Shown piece after piece: positions 7,258 to 15,203 of a stretch of DNA of 64,000 nucleotides (position 1 is its first letter; every line of letters begins with the position of its first letter). The DNA lies in the NCBI GenBank assembly GCA_036509075.1, contig DATCGG010000192.1, positions 1-64,000 on the forward strand. Reading direction: 5' to 3'. This DNA comes from JAJKIV01 sp036509075 (lineage in GTDB: Bacteria > Gemmatimonadota > Gemmatimonadetes > Gemmatimonadales > Gemmatimonadaceae). The translations under genes and the position numbers were made by a program. Below the pieces are notes generated by a model, which saw nothing but the letters and a program-made list of their open reading frames with translations, was not told the origin of the DNA and did no database searches.

Positions 7258-10200
7258 GCGCAGGGCGGAGTCCTGTCGTACGCGATCGGTCAACTCACCG
7301 CGCGACCCGACGCCTAACTTGGCGAACACGTTGGAGAGGTGTGTGCTCACGGTGCGGGATGAAATGCCGAGTGCTACACCGATCTCCTTGTTCGACTTGC
7401 GCGCCGCCACGAGCCGAGCGATCTCGCGCTCCCGGCCGGTGAGCGCGCCGGCGCCTTCGACAAGCACGCGGGCCGGTGGACGTGCGCCGAGATCGCGCAG
7501 CTGATCGCGAGCGCCACTCAGCTCCGTTTCGGCACCAATGCGCGCGAACACGTCGTGAGCGAGCCGGAGCTCTCGAGCTGCCCCCTCGCGGTCTCCGCTC
7601 GCCGCGAGCAGTTGGGCGAGATTGCGGCGAAGGCGCGCCGCATCGAAGACGAACGGGATGGCGTCCAGCTGATCCACCGCCGACCGCAACAGCTCGACGG
7701 CGCGAGGGAAGTCGCCATCACGAAGCCGTGCGACCAGCGCATCGCTGGCGGTCGCCCACGCCATCCCGAGCGGGTGATTCATCTGCGTCGAATCCCGTCG
7801 CAACCGTTCACCGTATCGCTTGACGCGCGCGAAATCCTGGCTCCAGAGCGCGGCTTCGAGAATGATGGGAATGAGTCGATGGATGGACCAGGTCACGTAG
7901 CCCGAGCGGTCGGCGAGCGCGACTCCGGCCTCGCCTAACGCGATCGCGCCTTCGCGATCACGCGTCGCGAGCGCATACGCCGCCATTCCCGTGTGGGCCG
8001 GCACGGCCGTGTGCACATCGACCGTACCGTGCTCGGCGTCCGCGGCGCCGGAGATCGTCCAGCTCTCGTCGAACAGCGATTTCGCCTTCGCCAATTCGCC
8101 GCGCCCGAGATGCATGAGTCCCGTCCACACCAGGAGGCGCGGCAGCAGTGTATTCGCACCGAGCGCGCGCGCGATCGGAATCGTGCGCTCCGCGAGCGCG
8201 AGTCCCGATTGCCAGTCACCGATGCCTGACGCGTACTCGATCGAAACCTCGCTCGTCCACACGGCGAGGACTGGCGAGCGCAGCTCGTCGGCGATTCGGT
8301 GCGCCTCCCTCACATGACGCGCGAGCTCGGCGGCATTGCCCGTGAGGCCCGCCAGCACCGCAATCCCCCAGTGCGCGGACCATTCCACTCCGGGCTCGTT
8401 CGCCGAGCCTGCGAAGGCGATCGCGCGCTCACCGTGCACACGCGCTTCAGCAGCACGGCCGACGAACATGTTGAGCTGCATGAGCGCGCGATGGATACGC
8501 GCGAGCATCCCGGCGCTTTTGAGGCGCTCCGCAATGCTGAGGGCTTCGCCGAGCTCGCGAAGCGCGTGGCCAGGCCGACCGAGCTCCTGAAACGCTGCCG
8601 CCTGCGCGATGCGAATCCTCGCCGCGAGCCGTTCGTCGCCCGTCAGCCTCGCGGCCTCGAGACCCGCCGCGTAATGGTCGAACGCCTCGTCGTGATGGCC
8701 CGCCCAGAAGCTGACGTTGCCGAGCCGTCGTTCGATGAACGATATGCGCGCAGAGTCGCCGCGCTGGCGAGCGTATCCGAGCGCACGTTCCCAGAGAGCG
8801 CGCGCGGCACCGTACTCGCCGTTCCGCTGCTTTGCGCGTGCGACATCTTCGACGAGCGCCGCAACGTCGTCGGGTTTTCCGTTGCCGGTGATGACGGGAC
8901 CGCCCCCGTCGACGAGATCGAGGGCGGCACCGAGATAACTCGCGGCTTCGCGCGTGGCATACCTCGCCAGGGCAGATCGACCCGCGGCGTACAGGTATCG
9001 CGCCGCCTTTGGCGCCAGCTCGATCGACGACGCGCGAGAGAAATGGAACGCGAGCTCGTCGGCGTGCGCTTCGGCCGCCGCACCGTGCATCTGCTCGAGC
9101 GCCGTCGCGATCCGCCCGTGCAACAGACGCGCACGCGCTTTCCCGAGCTCCGCGTAGAGAACCGCCTGGAGCGAGGGATGCGTGAAGTCGTAATGGACGC
9201 CGTCCGCCGCATCGGCGTCCACGAGAACCCGATCGCGCCGAAGCTCGTCGATCGCCTCCACGAGGGACGATGAGGCAAAACCACTTACCGCTTCGAGTGC
9301 CTCGTACGACGCTCTTGTACCGAGCACCGCGGCAATGTCGACGACTGTGCGTGACGCTGGCGAGAGACGCTCGAGCCGGGCCACGATCGCGTCACGCACA
9401 GTGCTGGGCAGGCGGAAATCGGTGAGATCCCATCCAACCCAGCGGTCGTCCTCGCGCCTGAGCTGGCCCGAATCGACGAGCGACTTGAGCGTCTCCTCGG
9501 TGAAAAACGGATTGCCCCGTGTGCGCTCATACAGCAGCGCGGCAAAGTCGCGAATCGTGGATGGATCGACGTCGAACAACCGCGCCACGAGCTCGTCACT
9601 GTCGGCGCGCAGCCACGGACTCAGCCTAACGACGCTGGCCGCGCCGAGGCTCGTGAGCGAACGCTCCGTGCTCCCCAGCGCGGGGTTCGAATCGCGGACG
9701 GCATCGCTATACGAACAGAGCACGACAATGCGCTGGCCTGGCAGCTGACGGGCGACGAAGTGCAGCAACTCGAGCGAGGAGGCGTCGGCCCAGTGGACGT
9801 TCTCGAGCACGATCAGCAACGGCCGTTTCGCTGCGAAGCGGCCGAGGAATTGGCTGAAGTTCCACAGCAGGCGCGCCTTCAGGTCCGAGACATCGCCTCG
9901 TGGCGCTCGGGAGTCGGTCCGGAGGTCGAGCGCCGGGAACAGACGGGCAAGCTCCGCTTCGCCACCACGCGACATGACGGCGAGCGTTCCCGGGTCCATG
10001 GCTTTGAGCCTAGGCAGCAACGCGTCCGAGAAGAGCGCGTACGGAACGCCGGTTTCGACCGGATAGGCCCTGCCCACGGCCGTGCTCCAGTTCCGACGCG
10101 TCGCCGCGTCCACGAGGAATTCGGCCAGGCGCGTCTTGCCAATACCGCCTTCTCCCGCGAGGAAGATCGTCGATGGCGAGCCACGCTCGGCATCCTCGAG

Positions 10201-10377
10201 CGCACGGGTAAGCCTGGCTACTTCCTGGTCACGGCCGATCAGCGGGAAAAGGCCGAGCGACGCGGGCCGTTGGTCATTCACGTGATTGTCTCGTCGGTGA
10301 CGGATGCGTCGAACGCGCCGGAGTCCAGCAAACCGGCGAGGCGGAATCGGACCGTGATGCGAGAGCGACTGAGACAC
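7252..10377 (-). CDS. Large AAA-ATPase LuxR-family transcriptional regulator
   Basis: Up to 1041 aa with MalT/LAL-type architecture. An N-terminal STAND/AAA module has GEGGIGKTRLA (Walker A, near residue 68) and LLIVLENVHWAD (Walker B). A long middle of TPR-like helical repeats follows (AAEARVHGERAIAFA, AKSLFDESWTIS and similar). At the extreme C-terminus is a LuxR helix-turn-helix with LTGREREIARLV and SNKEIGVALGISSRTVSTHLSNVFAKLG. Such proteins bind an inducer through the repeats, oligomerise with ATP and activate promoters; the inducer here is unknown. The start is uncertain: ATG 10377 or GTG 10281, the latter close to the Walker domain. A 24-bp near-palindrome lies about 80 bases upstream. 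Confidence 0.88.
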   Translation of the reverse strand: MSQSLSHHGPIPPRRFAGLRRVRRIRHRRDNHVNDQRPASLGLFPLIGRDQEVARLTRALEDAERGSPSTIFLAGEGGIGKTRLAEFLVDAATRRNWSTAVGRAYPVETGVPYALFSDALLPRLKAMDPGTLAVMSRGGEAELARLFPALDLRTDSRAPRGDVSDLKARLLWNFSQFLGRFAAKRPLLIVLENVHWADASSLELLHFVARQLPGQRIVVLCSYSDAVRDSNPALGSTERSLTSLGAASVVRLSPWLRADSDELVARLFDVDPSTIRDFAALLYERTRGNPFFTEETLKSLVDSGQLRREDDRWVGWDLTDFRLPSTVRDAIVARLERLSPASRTVVDIAAVLGTRASYEALEAVSGFASSSLVEAIDELRRDRVLVDADAADGVHYDFTHPSLQAVLYAELGKARARLLHGRIATALEQMHGAAAEAHADELAFHFSRASSIELAPKAARYLYAAGRSALARYATREAASYLGAALDLVDGGGPVITGNGKPDDVAALVEDVARAKQRNGEYGAARALWERALGYARQRGDSARISFIERRLGNVSFWAGHHDEAFDHYAAGLEAARLTGDERLAARIRIAQAAAFQELGRPGHALRELGEALSIAERLKSAGMLARIHRALMQLNMFVGRAAEARVHGERAIAFAGSANEPGVEWSAHWGIAVLAGLTGNAAELARHVREAHRIADELRSPVLAVWTSEVSIEYASGIGDWQSGLALAERTIPIARALGANTLLPRLLVWTGLMHLGRGELAKAKSLFDESWTISGAADAEHGTVDVHTAVPAHTGMAAYALATRDREGAIALGEAGVALADRSGYVTWSIHRLIPIILEAALWSQDFARVKRYGERLRRDSTQMNHPLGMAWATASDALVARLRDGDFPRAVELLRSAVDQLDAIPFVFDAARLRRNLAQLLAASGDREGAARELRLAHDVFARIGAETELSGARDQLRDLGARPPARVLVEGAGALTGREREIARLVAARKSNKEIGVALGISSRTVSTHLSNVFAKLGVGSRGELTDRVRQDSALRS

Positions 10378-10458
10378 CAGAGCGCGAACCGAAGGTCGGT
10401 CAACACTGGATAGCGCTTACTAGTGTTGAGACGGACCCGGCGCACGGTTTTTCGCTGT

Positions 10459-10482
10459 GATATAGGGGATTTCCCGTATATC
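10459..10482. promoter_or_regulatory. 24-bp imperfect palindrome upstream of the LuxR gene
   Basis: GATATAGGGGAT is followed immediately by TTCCCGTATATC; the two 12-base halves are complementary at 10 of 12 positions. It sits in the AT-richer part of the 286-base gap between the LuxR gene and uppS and has the size and symmetry of a dimeric-repressor or activator operator. Which protein binds is not known; autoregulation by the LuxR protein is possible. The rest of the gap shows nothing recognisable. Confidence 0.4.
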
Positions 10483-10663
10483 GCGAGGCACTTTAGGAGC
10501 ATGGATGCCATGCCTAATGTGCCCCGTAGCGAACGGCCCCGCATCGGTTCGCCGAGTTCCCGCCCAATGTGATGGCGGGCGGACGTCCGCGCCAGCAGGG
10601 GCGCTGACAAAACGAGCAGGGCAACCTGTGCCCTGCTTGTCACATAGGCGTCAGCGTGGGTGG

Positions 10664-11422
10664 TTAGGCGCTGCCGATCGCCGCGGTGGGCGCGTCGTCG
10701 CCGACGTCACCAAATCGTCGCTCTCGCCGCTGGAACTCCGTGATGGCGGCCTCGAGATCGCGCGCGGCGAACTCCGGCCACATCCGCGGGGTGAACACGA
10801 GCTCGGCGTAGGCGCATTCCCAGAGAAGGAAGTCGCTGAGGCGCTGTTCGCCGCCAGTCCGGATCAGCAAGTCGACGTCCGGCACGCCACCCGGCGCGTG
10901 CGCGGCCGCGGCCATCGCTTTGCTGAATTGCTCGCGCGTGAACTGGCCGCCGGAGAGGCGCGCCGCCGCATCCAGGATCATGTCGCGCGCCGAATAGTCG
11001 ACGGCCACACGAAGATGCATGTCGCGACAGTCGGCAGTCGCCTCCTCGGAGGCCGCGATCGCTCGGCGCAGCGTACCGCCGAGGCGATCACGCCGGCCAA
11101 TGACGGAAAGCCGAATTCCGTTCTCGACACACCGCTCGGTCTCTGCCGCGAGATAGCGCCGGAACAGCGCCATGAGCGCGGCGACCTCGGAGTCGGGGCG
11201 GCGCCAATTGTCGGAGGAAAACGCGTAGAGCGTCAATGCTTCGATCTCGAGGCGCCGCGCCGCCTCGACGGTGCGTTTCACGGCGCGGGCGCCGGACGCG
11301 TGGCCGAAGGTTCGCGGTCGCCCGCGGGTGGTGGCCCAGCGGCCGTTGCCGTCCATGATGACGGCAATGTGCCGCGGCATGCGCTGCGATCGATTCAAGG
11401 GTAGTGGAGTGCTCACATTCAT
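10664..11422 (-). CDS. uppS: Isoprenyl (undecaprenyl) diphosphate synthase
   Basis: Cis-prenyltransferase of 252 aa that extends farnesyl diphosphate with isopentenyl diphosphate to make the C55 lipid carrier for peptidoglycan and other envelope polymers. It shows HIAVIMDGNGRWA (catalytic Asp and diphosphate-binding loop, about residues 18-30), the FGHASGARAV segment, LTLYAFSSDNWRRP and DLLIRTGGEQRLSDFLLWECAYAEL near the C-terminus, all standard for the family. The stop TAA is contained in a GCCTAAC motif. The gene stands just after the winged-helix regulator on the same strand (gap 23 bases), so readthrough is possible. Confidence 0.96.
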   Translation of the reverse strand: MNVSTPLPLNRSQRMPRHIAVIMDGNGRWATTRGRPRTFGHASGARAVKRTVEAARRLEIEALTLYAFSSDNWRRPDSEVAALMALFRRYLAAETERCVENGIRLSVIGRRDRLGGTLRRAIAASEEATADCRDMHLRVAVDYSARDMILDAAARLSGGQFTREQFSKAMAAAAHAPGGVPDVDLLIRTGGEQRLSDFLLWECAYAELVFTPRMWPEFAARDLEAAITEFQRRERRFGDVGDDAPTAAIGSA

Positions 11423-11445
11423 GGCGTCAACGGCGAATCACTGCT

Positions 11446-11844
11446 TTACGCGTCTCGCGCGGCTCTGATCAGGGCTTCCATGTGGTCGAGGTAACGCTCG
11501 AAAGCTCTGCGCCCCGGCACGGTCAACGCGTAGGCCGTCTTCGGCATCCGCCCCTCGAACGATTTCGTACAGGAGATGTACCCGGCATCCTCGAGCTTGC
11601 GGGCGTGCACGCTCAAGTTGCCGTCGGTCGTCTGCAGCAGGCCTTTCAGCTCGTTGAACGTGAGCGACTCGTTTGCGGCCAAGGCACTGACGATTCCGAG
11701 CCGCATTCGCTCGTGAATGAGACGATCCAGCGTGCCAGGCGTCGCCTCGGTGGCCTTCCCTCGGACTCCGCGCAACGGCTCCTTCTCGTCTTCCCGCTTT
11801 CGTGCCCCGCCTCGTGGGTCTGGGGCCGCGGCGTGTCTAGCCAC
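11446..11844 (-). CDS. Winged-helix transcriptional regulator (HTH_34-like)
   Basis: About 132 aa from the GTG at 11844, chosen because GGAGG lies just upstream; a longer reading frame to 11892 runs back into the preceding gene. The C-terminal two thirds is a winged-helix domain: RLIHERMRLGIVSAL, then LTFNELKGLLQTTDGNLSVHARKLEDAGYI (recognition helix) and a wing KSFEGRMPKTAYALT. This is the ArsR/MarR-like HTH_34 family. Its GTG overlaps the stop of the upstream membrane-protein gene (GTGGCTAG), implying translational coupling. Such regulator/membrane-protein pairs are common, but the signal is unknown. Candidate operators lie in the promoter of the pair. Confidence 0.8.
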   Translation of the reverse strand: MARHAAAPDPRGGARKREDEKEPLRGVRGKATEATPGTLDRLIHERMRLGIVSALAANESLTFNELKGLLQTTDGNLSVHARKLEDAGYISCTKSFEGRMPKTAYALTVPGRRAFERYLDHMEALIRAARDA

Positions 11845-12454
11845 CGTGCCTCCTCGCGATTTGAATCCCAAACACGACGTGCACCACCCCAAACCCGACC
11901 AGCATCAGCCACTCTCCGGCAGCGGGCGGCGCGAACAGCGCTGCCGCGCCAAGGAGCATGAAACAGAGCCCCATGACCGGAATGATCCGGACCGAAAACG
12001 CTCCGCCGGCAACCACCGCAGTGCCGTAGAGCAGGAGCCATACGCCCGGCAACAGGTCGTTCGCGCCGATCCGGAGGAGCGCCACCGTCAACAGCGCTCC
12101 GACGACCATCGCGGGCGAAAACGCGAGGGCGAGCTTCTGCGCTGGACCCGACACCATGGAGAGGTCCGAGCGGCGTGCCTTTCGGGCGGTAGCCCAGAGA
12201 GACAGCGCAATGCAGACCGCCGCGGTGGTTACCCAGGTTTCGACCCGCCAGGCAACCGTCGGTCGCCCTCGCGCGACCAGCGCGGCAGCCATCGCGACGA
12301 TGCCGACGGCCGCGATGCCCCACCCCGAGATCGCGGTAAATGTCCCCGCCCGCTCCATCGTTTCGCGGATGAAGCGGAGGTTATCGAGCGCGCGATCACT
12401 GAGCGCTGGGTCGCGTTCGACCGTCGGCGGGCGCAGTGGTCTGACCGTGGCCAT
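11837..12454 (-). CDS. Multi-pass inner-membrane protein coupled to the winged-helix regulator
   Basis: A 205-aa protein with an N-terminal cytoplasmic segment (about 35 aa) and roughly five or six hydrophobic helices (around 43-61, 72-88, 108-125, 131-147, 152-170, 176-195). No catalytic motif is seen. It overlaps the start of the winged-helix regulator gene by eight bases and shares its promoter, so the two proteins probably act together, for example as a membrane sensor and a DNA-binding output. The start ATG lies only about six bases after a plausible -10 element, suggesting a leaderless or nearly leaderless transcript. Confidence 0.65.
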   Translation of the reverse strand: MATVRPLRPPTVERDPALSDRALDNLRFIRETMERAGTFTAISGWGIAAVGIVAMAAALVARGRPTVAWRVETWVTTAAVCIALSLWATARKARRSDLSMVSGPAQKLALAFSPAMVVGALLTVALLRIGANDLLPGVWLLLYGTAVVAGGAFSVRIIPVMGLCFMLLGAAALFAPPAAGEWLMLVGFGVVHVVFGIQIARRHGG

Positions 12455-12508
12455 AGCGGACGCTATCCAGTCCGCTCATATTTGTCAAGCACTTTTCAGC
12501 AAAAAGTG
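12453..12508 (-). promoter_or_regulatory. Promoter and two palindromes for the membrane-protein/regulator pair
   Basis: On the minus strand TTGACA (12488-12483) is separated by 17 bases from TAGCGT (12465-12460), a good sigma-70 -35 box with a weak -10, and the ATG follows at 12454. The -10 region lies within a perfect 6+2+6 palindrome, ATAGCG-GA-CGCTAT (12453-12466). A second palindrome, CACTTTT-cagca-AAAAGTG (12490-12508), abuts the -35 box. Both positions suit repression, perhaps by the winged-helix protein encoded in the same unit; this is inference. Confidence 0.45.
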
Positions 12509-12594
12509 GAACGTCCTCCATCACCATCGCTCGAAATCACAATTCGTGCCGCCCGCGACTGGTCGGGCGAACCGGCACCGACCATTTTCCGCTC

Positions 12595-13674
12595 GTGTCG
12601 ATCGTTCCCCTTTACGGCCACGACGCGTTGCGCGCGCGGCTCTCCACCGCAATCCAGCGCGGTGCGCTGCCCGCAAGCCTGCTGCTGCACGGCCCGCGCG
12701 GCGTCGGCAAGCAGCGCCTGGCACTCTGGATTGCCCAGTCGCTCGTCTGCTCGGCGCCCGGCGCCGACGGCACCCCATGCGGCCGCTGCCAGGCGTGCCG
12801 GTTCTCGCTTTCGCTGGCCCACCCAGACGTCCACTGGTTCTTTCCCCGCCCGCGGCTGGAATCGGGAGCAACGAACAAGGACGTCACCAACGATTTCGCG
12901 GACGCGATCGCGGAGCGCGCGGCGGCCTCCGGGCTGTACGCGCCGGCATCGGGACTCGACGGGATCTACGTGGCCACGGTGCGCGTGATCGTTCAGCTCG
13001 CGAGCATCTCGCCCGCCATGGGCAAGCGAAAGGTCTTCATCATCGGCGACGCAGATCAGATGGTCTCGCAGGAAGGATCGGATGAAGCGGCAAACGCGCT
13101 GCTCAAGCTCCTCGAAGAGCCACCGGCCAACACGACGATCGTGCTGACCTCGAGCGAACGCGGCGCGCTGCTGCCAACGATTCGATCTCGCGTCGTCAAC
13201 GTGCGCGTCGCCCCGCTGCCGCGACGCGACGTCGAAGCCTTCCTGACCGACCCGTTCGTGGCCGATGCCATGCGCCGCGCACATCCCCACGTATCGACGG
13301 CGGATCTCGTTAGGCGCGCCACTGGGGCACCCGGCACGCTCGTCGCCGGTGATGAGCGCGACGCAGCCATCCAGACCGCGGAGCGACTCCTCGCGTCCGC
13401 ATTGTCGGGCGATCGGTCGAAGACCATTCGCGTCGCGATGGCACAGGGCTCGTCACGCGCCCGTGGGCAGTTCGCGGACATTCTCGATGCGCTGACCGAG
13501 CTGGTCGCGGACCGCGCGCGCACGGCCGTCGCGAACGGCGATCAGCACACGGCACTCGGCGCCAGCCGGGCGATGGCGTCGATCGAACAGGCGAAGACAC
13601 TCATTCCGAACAACGTGAGCCCTGCGCTCATCACCGCCACGCTGTTGCGCGATCTCTCGGCCGAGCTCTCGTGA
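12595..13674 (+). CDS. holB: DNA polymerase III delta-prime-like subunit (clamp loader)
   Basis: AAA+ clamp-loader subunit of 359 aa. It has LLHGPRGVGKQRL (Walker A, about residues 31-43) and a four-Cys zinc module built from VCSAPGAD...CGRCQAC. KVFIIGDADQMV is the Walker B region, ANALLKLLEEPPANT carries sensor 1 and the SRC-like region reads IRSRVVNV, where the Cys of SRC is replaced. HolB helps load the sliding clamp at replication primers. Start GTG 12595 follows a 140-base divergent gap. The last bases overlap the start of moaC (GTGA), so the two are translationally coupled although functionally unrelated. Confidence 0.88.
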   Translation: MSIVPLYGHDALRARLSTAIQRGALPASLLLHGPRGVGKQRLALWIAQSLVCSAPGADGTPCGRCQACRFSLSLAHPDVHWFFPRPRLESGATNKDVTNDFADAIAERAAASGLYAPASGLDGIYVATVRVIVQLASISPAMGKRKVFIIGDADQMVSQEGSDEAANALLKLLEEPPANTTIVLTSSERGALLPTIRSRVVNVRVAPLPRRDVEAFLTDPFVADAMRRAHPHVSTADLVRRATGAPGTLVAGDERDAAIQTAERLLASALSGDRSKTIRVAMAQGSSRARGQFADILDALTELVADRARTAVANGDQHTALGASRAMASIEQAKTLIPNNVSPALITATLLRDLSAELS

Positions 13675-14153
13675 GTGATCTCTCGCACGTCGACGACCAG
13701 GGGCGAGCGCGCATGGTCGATGTGTCGGCCAAGCCGGTCACGCCACGGATGGCCCGCGCGACCGGATCGATCCAGATGCAACGCGAGACCCTCGAGGCCA
13801 TCCGCGCCAACACGATCGCGAAGGGCGACGTGTTAGGCGTCGCCCGTGTGGCCGGCATCATGGCCGCGAAGCGCACGTCCGAGCTCATCCCGCTCTGCCA
13901 TCCCATTCCACTCAGCGACGTCGCCGTCGACTTCACCATCGACGAGGCGCTACCCGGACTCCGCGTGGAAGCGACGGCAAAAACTGCCGCCCAAACAGGC
14001 GTCGAGATGGAAGCGCTCGTCGCCGTGTCAGTGAGCCTTGTCACCGTGTACGACATGGCCAAAGCGGTAGATAAGAGTATGGTGATCGGCGCGATTTCCC
14101 TCGCCGAGAAGCTCGGCGGAAAGTCCGGTCACTGGAAGAGAAGTTCGAAATAG
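13671..14153 (+). CDS. moaC: Cyclic pyranopterin monophosphate synthase
   Basis: MoaC (160 aa, normal length) converts the 3',8-cyclo-GTP product of MoaA to cyclic pyranopterin monophosphate in molybdenum-cofactor synthesis. Diagnostic blocks are MVDVSAKPVT near the start, the AKRTSELIPLCHPIPL active-site stretch, TGVEMEALVAVSVSLVTVYDM and AVDKSM with a catalytic Lys. The GTG start overlaps the holB stop. No other Mo-cofactor gene is in the window, so partner genes must be elsewhere. Confidence 0.96.
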   Translation: MSDLSHVDDQGRARMVDVSAKPVTPRMARATGSIQMQRETLEAIRANTIAKGDVLGVARVAGIMAAKRTSELIPLCHPIPLSDVAVDFTIDEALPGLRVEATAKTAAQTGVEMEALVAVSVSLVTVYDMAKAVDKSMVIGAISLAEKLGGKSGHWKRSSK

Positions 14154-14236
14154 CGGCACACGTTGTGCCCGCATCGCGGGAGCGGGCAGCGGCGATACCC
14201 TTCGTATCGTCGTAACCTTTGGTATCCAAACCATTC

Positions 14237-14929
14237 ATGCGAAACCTTCGAGGGACGTACGTCCACCGCGGTGATCGCGCACGTCGGCACCGAAAGGTGC
14301 GCGCAGGGCTGCTGCTCACGGGCTTTGCCGCATCCGTATGGTTCGTGGTGCGCGACAGCGGTCCGGCCGAGGCGAAGGCGGAGGCCCCGCGCTTCCCCGT
14401 CGTCATTGGCAGCGAGGCCGTGCGCCTCAGGACCGAGCTCGATGCGGCGCGCAGCGAACTGGATCTCGCGAACGCGCAGCTCGAGCGGTGGCACAACATC
14501 TTTGGCTACTCGTCCACATACCGCATCGGGGCCGACCTGGCCACGTCGATCTACGACATCTCCCTGGCGGAGGGCATCGAGCCGGAGCTGGCATTCCGTC
14601 TCGTGCGTGTGGAAAGCGAATTCAACGAGCGCGCGACCAGTCCGGTCGGCGCGATCGGCCTCACGCAGCTCATGCTCCCGACCGCGCGGTTTTTCCAGAA
14701 GGACATCACGAAGGACGCGCTGTACAACCGCGACATCAACCTCCGCATCGGGTTCCGCTACCTGCGGACGCTCGTGCGCGAGTACAAGGGCAACGTGCAG
14801 CTCGCCCTGCTGGTGTACAACCGCGGTCCGGTAGCCGTCCAGGCCTCGCGCGAGCAGGGCCTCGATCCATCCAACGGCTACGAGCGCGTCGTGATGAAGG
14901 GCTACAAGGGCCGAGGGGTCATCGACTGA
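14237..14929 (+). CDS. Lytic transglycosylase (SLT domain)
   Basis: About 230 aa from ATG 14237 (an in-frame TTG lies 18 bases earlier). A basic N-terminus precedes a single hydrophobic segment (LLLTGFAASVWFVV) that anchors or exports the protein. A short coiled-coil-like stretch (LRTELDAARSELDLANAQLE) follows, then an SLT domain with the catalytic Glu in RVESEFN and the SPVGAIGLTQLMLPTA signature. LALLVYNRGP takes the place of the usual AYNAGP. It cleaves peptidoglycan glycan strands in the periplasm. A strong intrinsic terminator follows directly. Confidence 0.88.
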   Translation: MRNLRGTYVHRGDRARRHRKVRAGLLLTGFAASVWFVVRDSGPAEAKAEAPRFPVVIGSEAVRLRTELDAARSELDLANAQLERWHNIFGYSSTYRIGADLATSIYDISLAEGIEPELAFRLVRVESEFNERATSPVGAIGLTQLMLPTARFFQKDITKDALYNRDINLRIGFRYLRTLVREYKGNVQLALLVYNRGPVAVQASREQGLDPSNGYERVVMKGYKGRGVID

Positions 14930-14958
14930 GCCCCGGCTGCCGTTAGGCGTCTCATGGG

Positions 14959-14998
14959 CGAAAGGCCTCGGGAGGGATCCCGAGGCCTTTCGGTTTTT
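14959..14998 (+). terminator. Rho-independent terminator after the lytic transglycosylase
   Basis: A perfect 15-bp stem (CGAAAGGCCTCGGGA with its complement at 14978-14992) and GGGA tetraloop, followed by GTTTTTCG. It is the clearest intrinsic terminator in the window. A CGTTAGGC octamer (14941-14948) lies between the stop codon and the stem. Confidence 0.92.
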
Positions 14999-15020
14999 CG
15001 GCGCAAGACACCGAAACCGC

Positions 15021-15170
15021 AGTGCCAAGTGGGCCAGTCACTCAGTTTATTGGTCATCAGGCTTGAGGTCCCGTTCCTCGGGTCTCATCGCAGAGCGCTC
15101 CGCAACGTTGCCCGTTGGGACCTGATGCCTCATGTCTGATGACTGATCAAACTGGCCCACTTGGTACTGG
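15021..15170. repeat. Long imperfect inverted repeat with heptamer arms
   Basis: The outer arms are AGTGCCAAGTGGGCCAGT (15021-15038) and its complement at 15151-15168 (17 of 18 match). Inside, the right arm contains tandem 7-base units CCTGATG-CCTCATG-TCTGATG (15121-15141). The left arm holds two matching units in the complementary sense (CATCAGG-CTTGAGG, 15055-15068). The element fills the gap between a terminator and the convergent mltD-like gene and has no reading frame of its own. It could act as a bidirectional terminator or be a mobile palindromic repeat. Confidence 0.7.
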
Positions 15171-15203
15171 TGTTTGGCACCGTCAGCCGTTAGCGGCTCG
15201 CGC

